A stretch of 19,569 nt of DNA from assembly GCA_016927185.1 (NCBI GenBank), contig JAFGND010000063.1, positions 1-19,569 on the forward strand, read 5' to 3'. Source of the stretch: Candidatus Coatesiibacteriota bacterium. Lineage in GTDB: Bacteria > JAFGND01. Shown here piece by piece: positions 14,442-19,569 of the stretch (the first letter of the stretch is position 1; each line of letters begins with the position of its first letter). The position numbers and the translations under genes are program-made. Below the pieces are notes generated by a model. The model did not search any database. It was not told the origin of the DNA and was given only the letters and a program-made list of their open reading frames with translations.

Positions 14442-14513
14442 TGTCATGCTGAACTTGTTTAAGCATCTCAATAGAAGTAAGGAAATAGATCCTGAAATGA
14501 ATTCAGGATGACA
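14442..14513 (+). repeat. REP-like imperfect palindrome
   Basis: Left arm TGTCATGCTGAACTTGTTT plus AAGCATCTC and right arm AGATCCTGAAATGA plus ATTCAGGATGACA pair over 28 positions with about 21 matches, the ends being exact (TGTCAT/ATGACA). The same kind of extragenic palindrome is known as a dispersed repeat in several bacterial groups. It sits between a stop codon and the next promoter box. Confidence 0.65.
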
Positions 14514-14535
14514 ATTTGATTTAACTTCCTCATAA

Positions 14536-14590
14536 ATCATTCCATTAGTCTTTGGGGCTAGATTAATCAAATGCTTTTTTTCACTTGACA
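14536..14590 (+). promoter_or_regulatory. Promoter module D upstream of the M6-like gene
   Basis: The 32-nt box (14536-14567) with GTCTTT at 14548-14553 is followed after exactly 31 nt by TTGACA (14585-14590), 58 nt before the start codon. No convincing -10. Confidence 0.55.
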
Positions 14591-14642
14591 AGAATATGTA
14601 TTATTAGTTAGCTCAAACCACATTATAAGGAGTATCAGAGTA

Positions 14643-17618
14643 ATGCGTTTAATATTCTTGATTTTTTTGGCAGCGTCTTTTCTTTCTGCAAATATACATC
14701 CTCCCTTGAGAAAGTTGAGAAGCATGAATCCAAGCCCATTAATGAAGGATTCGTATAAGATGATTGCTCTCAGGGTGCAATTCGAGAAAGACAGTGATGA
14801 CAAGACCGAGGGCGATGGAACTTTCAATATGAGTAAATCAGAACCTGAGAATGTCCCTCATGACAAGGCTTATTTCGAAAGATACCTTTTTCATACAGCA
14901 ACATTCATAAAATCAGCTTCATATGGAAAGCATGTGCTGGATTATGAAGTATCAGAAAAAATATATACCCTCAAGCATCAGATGAGCTATTATGGTGACA
15001 ATACGGATCAGGCAAAAGGTCTTGCTTATCTTGTCAGGGATGCAATAAGTGAGGTTGATTCGGATATTGATTTCTCTGAATACGATGGAGTAATTATTTT
15101 CCATGCAGGAATTGGTGAGGAAACTGATGGCAACTTCTCTGTTCCCAGAGATTCACCTTCTGATATAGCAAGCAGCATTGTCGATATAGAACTGCTTCGG
15201 GAATATCTTGGAAACAGAAGTTCTTCATATAAAGGCATAAAGGTTGATGGCATATATATAAACAGAGCTATAGTAGCACCTGAAAACGAGACTCAGGATT
15301 ATGACAAGTCAAGGGACTATGATGCACCTTTCGGAATGGTTGGCATTCTCAGTTATCTGTATCTGAGGTTTATTGGTGTTCCTGATTTAATAACTTATGA
15401 AACAACAGAAGGGGGATCTCCCACCTGGGCTGGAACTGGATTATGGGATATAATGGGTCTTGGATTGTGGTGCGGTTCGAAGGACAAGAAAACCTTTTCA
15501 CCATATCAGGGTTATGGTTTTGTTCCTGCATCTCCATGTGCATGGGTCAGGAAATATATGGGATGGGCTGAAATAGACACTCTCAATGCAAAGACATTTG
15601 TCTCCCTTTTCAGATCAAGCATACCAGGAAATGTTGGACAGGCAGGAAAACTGGTGCTTATTCCCATAAAGAACAGGGAGTATTTCCTTATAGAGAACAG
15701 GATTCAGGATATAAATAATAATGGGAGATTTGACTGGGATGACACTAATAATGACGGCAGTTTTGATTTCATGACAGATTCTTTCGAAAATGCTGAATGG
15801 GATTTCTTCACACCAGGATATGGAAGGGGAAGTGGCTTGATTGTCTGGCATATAAATGAGGATGGCATCGAAGAGGCTATAAGAGAAGGTAGTGTCAACA
15901 AGGACAGGAATTTCCCTAATGTTTATCTTGTTCCTGCTGACGGAAATGAGACTTCATTCTATCTTGACAATCCCAATGACTTCACAGACTTGTTCAACAA
16001 GACAAACAATCCTTCACTTCCTGCAACTGGATGGCCTTCTTCAATAGCTTTTGATGGAGGCTATACACATATATGGTTGAGGAGTATTTCAGAAGCAAAA
16101 GATACAATGACTTTCTCTTTTCTTTATGACTGGACTAAGAGAGGATGGCCTTTGAATGAAGCAAGCAAGTCATATCTTCCTGGTGTAGTTTTGAAGTCAG
16201 GAAACGAGAATATTGTATTCCAGGGTGATACTGAACATAATATTCATGCTTATGACAAGTATGCACAGCCATATATTTCATCACCATGGAGGAAGGATAT
16301 AGGCATACAGCAATCTCCATTATTCATAATGAATTACAGGGGGGGCAGTGCAGTAGCATGCATTACGAAAAGAGATGCTGATTTGCTTGCTGAATGGGCT
16401 TATCCAGAAAGACCTGAAAGAGTATATTCATTCAAATACGGTGATGTAGAATATGGAGGTATTGTATCCCTGACTGATCAGATAATACTAAGTGGAACAG
16501 AGAAAAACGGAGCTTTGCTTGTATCTTATTCACAGGACAATGAAAAAGAGGTTTTCAGGAAATTTCATGCAGGTTTTTCAGGTGGTGCAATTTGCAAGTC
16601 ATACTTCAATAACAAATGGGGTATTTTCTGGTGCACATATGCAAATAATGAAGTTGTTATCAGGTTTGTTTCAAGTGATGCGCAAGAGCAAGTGATTGGC
16701 AGATATAAAGATACAAGATTGCCAGTCTCGGTTTATTCTGCAAAATCATCAGAAAACGACATGTGCATAATTTCTGCATCAAGCAAGATAATAATAATTG
16801 ATTCAAACCAGCAATTATATGAAACACAAGAGTTTAAGGATTTCAGGGGAGTTGCTATTCCTGCTGACATAAACAGGGACGGAAGAATAGAGATCATAAG
16901 AAGCGGGTATGGCAGGATTTATGTATTTAATTACAATGGAACGATTTATGAAGAATATCCATTTGATTCATCAAAGTATCCGAACAAGACTGGCTATTCC
17001 TTAAGTCCCATGGTTTACTGCGCACAGGAAATCGACAAACCGTATATGTTCTTTCCTTTTATGGGATTAAACTGTTTTTCTATTGACAGCAGCAGAAAAT
17101 CTTTGTTCGGTTTTCCAGTGGAGCTTCCTGAGGGTTGTGATTATCCGTATATCGTTGATATAGATGAAGATAATTATATGGATATGTTCTGTCCTGGTGA
17201 AAAAACATGGACTTTCTATTCATTCCCTTACAAGGCAGATGCTGAAAGAATATTCTGGCAAGGCTTCTCCCATGATTTCATGCTGACTGGAAGATATACA
17301 AAAGAATACGAGGAACAGAATGCAGGTAACAATGGTATAATGGATTATAAGAAAACATATTTATATCCAAATCCTGCAAGGGATTACACAATAATCAGGG
17401 TGCAGGTATCCAGAAATTCTGATATTGACCTGCAGATGTTCAATGTTGCTGGAAAAAAAGTTGGAAATGGCAGTATAAAAGGAGTTCAGGGCTTACCTGC
17501 AGAGTTTGTATGGAAAGTTGACAAAATTCCCACAGGCATATATATTATCAGAGTTAAGGTTGTCTCTCAAGGTATTGAAGAAACAAAACTTATGAAACTG
17601 GCAATACAGAGGCGGTAA
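14643..17618 (+). CDS. Secreted M6-metalloprotease-like protein, active site lost, T9SS tail
   Basis: 991 residues, ribosome binding site AAGGAG at 14627. Signal peptide LIFLIFLAASFLSAN. The family is shown by DGVIIFHAG (148-156), GVPDLITY (245-252), the Met-turn-like GTGLWDIMGLG (264-274) and GSGLIVWHINED (397-408), all found in M6 (immune inhibitor A-like) proteases. The zinc motif expected before GVPDL as HEFGH reads YLYLR (238-242), so both His and the Glu are missing and peptidase activity is not expected. DINNNGRFDWDDTNNDGSFD (357-376) looks like a calcium-binding loop pair; DINRDGRIEI (about 742) and VDIDEDNYMDM (about 838) look like FG-GAP/VCBS loops in a likely propeller. A type A T9SS domain ends the protein from about 903 (YPNPARDY, FNVAGKKV, GIYIIRV). 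A surface binding or decoy role is inferred. The XPB helicase gene starts 6 nt later. Confidence 0.85.
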   Translation: MRLIFLIFLAASFLSANIHPPLRKLRSMNPSPLMKDSYKMIALRVQFEKDSDDKTEGDGTFNMSKSEPENVPHDKAYFERYLFHTATFIKSASYGKHVLDYEVSEKIYTLKHQMSYYGDNTDQAKGLAYLVRDAISEVDSDIDFSEYDGVIIFHAGIGEETDGNFSVPRDSPSDIASSIVDIELLREYLGNRSSSYKGIKVDGIYINRAIVAPENETQDYDKSRDYDAPFGMVGILSYLYLRFIGVPDLITYETTEGGSPTWAGTGLWDIMGLGLWCGSKDKKTFSPYQGYGFVPASPCAWVRKYMGWAEIDTLNAKTFVSLFRSSIPGNVGQAGKLVLIPIKNREYFLIENRIQDINNNGRFDWDDTNNDGSFDFMTDSFENAEWDFFTPGYGRGSGLIVWHINEDGIEEAIREGSVNKDRNFPNVYLVPADGNETSFYLDNPNDFTDLFNKTNNPSLPATGWPSSIAFDGGYTHIWLRSISEAKDTMTFSFLYDWTKRGWPLNEASKSYLPGVVLKSGNENIVFQGDTEHNIHAYDKYAQPYISSPWRKDIGIQQSPLFIMNYRGGSAVACITKRDADLLAEWAYPERPERVYSFKYGDVEYGGIVSLTDQIILSGTEKNGALLVSYSQDNEKEVFRKFHAGFSGGAICKSYFNNKWGIFWCTYANNEVVIRFVSSDAQEQVIGRYKDTRLPVSVYSAKSSENDMCIISASSKIIIIDSNQQLYETQEFKDFRGVAIPADINRDGRIEIIRSGYGRIYVFNYNGTIYEEYPFDSSKYPNKTGYSLSPMVYCAQEIDKPYMFFPFMGLNCFSIDSSRKSLFGFPVELPEGCDYPYIVDIDEDNYMDMFCPGEKTWTFYSFPYKADAERIFWQGFSHDFMLTGRYTKEYEEQNAGNNGIMDYKKTYLYPNPARDYTIIRVQVSRNSDIDLQMFNVAGKKVGNGSIKGVQGLPAEFVWKVDKIPTGIYIIRVKVVSQGIEETKLMKLAIQRR

Positions 17619-17624
17619 TCTGAA

Positions 17625-19328
17625 ATGGAAAACAAACCATTAATTGTTCAATCTGATATGACAATGCTGCTTGAAACAAAGCATCCTGACTATGAGGACG
17701 CAAGACAGGACCTTGCTTTCTTTGCAGAATTACTGAAATCACCAGAGTATTTTCATACATACAGGATTACCCCGATATCATTGTGGAATGCTGCATCAAG
17801 CGGATTGACTGCAGAGAACATATTAATGGCATTGAAAAGGTATTCCAGATATGAACTTCCCCAGGCTGTAGAATATGAAATAAAAAGGCAGATAAGCAGA
17901 TACGGGAAAATAAAACTTGTAAAGAAAGGGAAAAATCTCCTGCTTACTTCTGATGAAAAGGAATTCCTTGATGAAATCTGGAATCAGCCCAGGATAAGAA
18001 AATTGCTTGCTCCTGAAAAATCTGAAAAAGGGCTTATTGTTCTTCCTGAAAACAGGGGTGAAATAAAACAGGCTCTCATCAAGATTGGTTTCCCTATCAA
18101 GGATCTGGCAGGATATGACGAGGGAACTTCATATCCAATGGCTACTGTTCCACTTACAAAGCAGGGATACAGATTCAAGATAAGATTTTATCAGGCAAAA
18201 GCAGTTGACATGTTTCTGGGATATTACAATAAATATGATGGAGGAAGCGGGGTAATTGTATTGCCATGTGGAGCTGGCAAGACCATTGTGGGAATTGCTG
18301 CAATGACAAAACTAAAAACTTACACTTTGATATTATCTACAAATATAGTTGCTTTAAGACAGTGGAAGGATGAAATACTGGACAAAACCAATATTATAGA
18401 AACCGACATCGGTGAATATTCTGGAGAAAAGAAGGAGATTAAGCCTATTACCCTTGTTACATATCAGATATTGACTTACAGGGGAAATGACCAGAAAATT
18501 TATCCGCATTTCAAGCTGTTCAATAAGGAAAACTGGGGCTTGATAATTTATGATGAAGTACATCTGCTTCCTGCACCAGTTTTCAGGATCACTGCAAGCA
18601 TCCAGGCAAAAAGACGTCTGGGATTGACTGCAACGCTGGTCAGGGAAGATGGTCATGAAGATGATGTTTTCAGTCTTATAGGTCCTAAGAGATTTGACAT
18701 GTCATGGAAGGAACTTGAAAAGAAAGGTTACATTGCTGAAGCAACATGTGTTGAAGTCAGGATTCCTTTGCCACAGGAGCTGAGGATTGAATACAGCGTT
18801 ACTGAAAGCAGGCATGACAGATTCAGGATGGCAGCTGAGAATGTTGATAAGATAACAGTATTAGAGGAGTTGCTTGATTTTCATGCTCATGACCAGGTTC
18901 TCATAATCGGGCAGTTCCTTGGTCAGCTTAATGAGATAGCAGAAAGATTCTCACTTGAAATACTTACAGGGAAAACACCGACTTCAGAAAGAGAGGAATT
19001 ATACAGACAGTTCAGGGAGGGAGAGATCAATCATTTGGTTGTGTCAAAGGTCGCCAATTTCGCGGTAGATCTTCCTGATGCAAATGTTGCAATACAGATT
19101 TCCGGGACATTCGGTTCAAGGCAGGAAGAAGCACAGAGACTTGGAAGAATACTGAGACCCAAACGTAATGGAGGGAAAGCGATATTTTATACACTTGTAA
19201 GCAGTGATACTTCTGAAGAGACTTTCTCTGCAAAAAGACAGACCTTCCTTACTGAGCAGGGATATCAGTATATAATAAGAGAGGCAGGAGATTTGAGGCT
19301 GGAGGAACTGGAGGATTTAACCTGTTGA
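17625..19328 (+). CDS. xpb: XPB-type SF2 DNA helicase
   Basis: 567 residues, matching bacterial XPB homologues. An ATP-driven 3'-5' DNA helicase/translocase; the eukaryotic relative opens DNA in nucleotide excision repair and transcription. N-terminal helicase C3/damage-recognition-like region about 1-180; then the Q-like region RFYQAKAV, Walker A PCGAGKT (214-220), Walker B DEVH (310-313), motif III LTATLVRED with TAT (335-337) and the XPB-specific RED (340-342), a thumb-like stretch YSVTESRHDRFRMAAEN (about 387-403), motif V-like VVSKVANFAVDLPDA, and motif VI QRLGRILRP. All motifs appear intact. The start is preceded by AGAGGCGG. It sits 6 nt behind the M6-like gene, presumably co-transcribed, with no functional link known. 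Confidence 0.93.
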   Translation: MENKPLIVQSDMTMLLETKHPDYEDARQDLAFFAELLKSPEYFHTYRITPISLWNAASSGLTAENILMALKRYSRYELPQAVEYEIKRQISRYGKIKLVKKGKNLLLTSDEKEFLDEIWNQPRIRKLLAPEKSEKGLIVLPENRGEIKQALIKIGFPIKDLAGYDEGTSYPMATVPLTKQGYRFKIRFYQAKAVDMFLGYYNKYDGGSGVIVLPCGAGKTIVGIAAMTKLKTYTLILSTNIVALRQWKDEILDKTNIIETDIGEYSGEKKEIKPITLVTYQILTYRGNDQKIYPHFKLFNKENWGLIIYDEVHLLPAPVFRITASIQAKRRLGLTATLVREDGHEDDVFSLIGPKRFDMSWKELEKKGYIAEATCVEVRIPLPQELRIEYSVTESRHDRFRMAAENVDKITVLEELLDFHAHDQVLIIGQFLGQLNEIAERFSLEILTGKTPTSEREELYRQFREGEINHLVVSKVANFAVDLPDANVAIQISGTFGSRQEEAQRLGRILRPKRNGGKAIFYTLVSSDTSEETFSAKRQTFLTEQGYQYIIREAGDLRLEELEDLTC

Positions 19329-19332
19329 TATA

Positions 19333-19569
19333 ATGATAGTTATATATATACTTTTATCTGTAATTTTTGGGATACTGATTTTAATATCAGCTCTTTTATT
19401 GCTTCCATTAAAAGTGAAAGGTTTTCACAAATATGATGGCAAGATAAATTCTTACAATGCAAGGGCTTATCTTCTCTTTGGAATTTTGGAGGTTTATATA
19501 GAACCATCTTCAGGAAACGATATTTCCTATGAGGTATTTCTTTTTAAGATAAGGATTTACAAGGGTATC
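19333..19569 (+). CDS. Membrane-anchored protein, DUF2953-like N-terminus (3' end missing)
   Basis: 79 residues to the window edge. One N-terminal hydrophobic segment (IVIYILLSVIFGILILISALLLLP) is followed by a short beta-rich stretch (LKVKGFHKYDGKI, ARAYLLFGILEVYIE, EVFLFKIRIYKG). This layout, a helix ending in LLLP and then a KVKG strand and LLFGILEV, recalls the DUF2953 family often found near sporulation or envelope genes; only a tentative match. It begins 4 nt after the XPB stop. Confidence 0.55.
   Translation, partial: MIVIYILLSVIFGILILISALLLLPLKVKGFHKYDGKINSYNARAYLLFGILEVYIEPSSGNDISYEVFLFKIRIYKGI

Noticed and set aside
15026-15253. Minus-strand open frames within the M6-like gene and other large genes
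   Set aside because: They lie opposite clearly coding genes, lack ribosome binding sites and show no family motifs.
17518-17523. TTGACA inside the M6-like gene as an XPB promoter
   Set aside because: It encodes Val-Asp-Lys in the T9SS domain, lies 102 nt from the XPB start, and lacks the upstream box.

Overview
The window is a densely coded, AT-rich bacterial segment with one incomplete gene at each edge. Three proteins end in a type IX secretion (T9SS) type A sorting domain (SPNPF or YPNPA motif, then a Gly-Val/Ile-Tyr-Ile-Ile/Val core). With several lipoproteins, a BamD-like protein, a bacterial XPB helicase and tRNA genes lacking an encoded CCA, this suggests a diderm of the FCB/candidate-phyla type, such as WOR-3/Stahlbacteria or Cloacimonetes relatives. 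The phylum is an inference.

Layout. 1-1200 is the 3' part of a secreted beta-propeller protein. 1367-3929 holds ornithine aminotransferase (rocD), a hairpin, and a B12-binding radical SAM protein. 4057-8164 is a tightly packed five-gene run: BamD-like lipoprotein, small lipoprotein, pyrB, pyrI (catalytic and regulatory chains of aspartate transcarbamoylase), and a secreted GH84 hexosaminidase. 8200-9375 is on the minus strand, transcribed tRNA-Gly(GCC), tRNA-Cys(GCA), rpmB, murI. 9585-12470 holds a secreted clan GH-A hydrolase, an overlapping lipoprotein and a membrane protein. 12686-14389 is a second propeller protein with about nine PQQ-like repeats, an Ig-like domain and a T9SS tail. 14643-19569 holds a 991-residue M6-metalloprotease-like secreted protein whose zinc motif is lost, an XPB helicase, and the start of a membrane-anchored protein.

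Working together: the core genes (pyrimidine synthesis, cell wall, ribosome, tRNA, outer-membrane assembly) are interleaved with export-destined proteins (two glycosidases, two propellers, one pseudo-protease). This suggests a lifestyle of glycan and protein contact outside the cell.

The most notable signals are: (1) an M6-family protein in which HExxH reads YLYLR; (2) a recurring promoter module, a 32-nt box ending in GTCTTT plus about 14 nt, with exactly 31 nt between GTCTTT and TTGACA in three copies, while TTGACA (or TTGACT) lies 58-60 nt before four start codons and 77 before a fifth; (3) a shared 3' cassette in the two propeller genes that stays alike beyond the stop codons; (4) a dispersed palindrome of the TTCAGGATGACA kind. 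I found no CRISPR array, transposase, phage gene or clearly new defence system.
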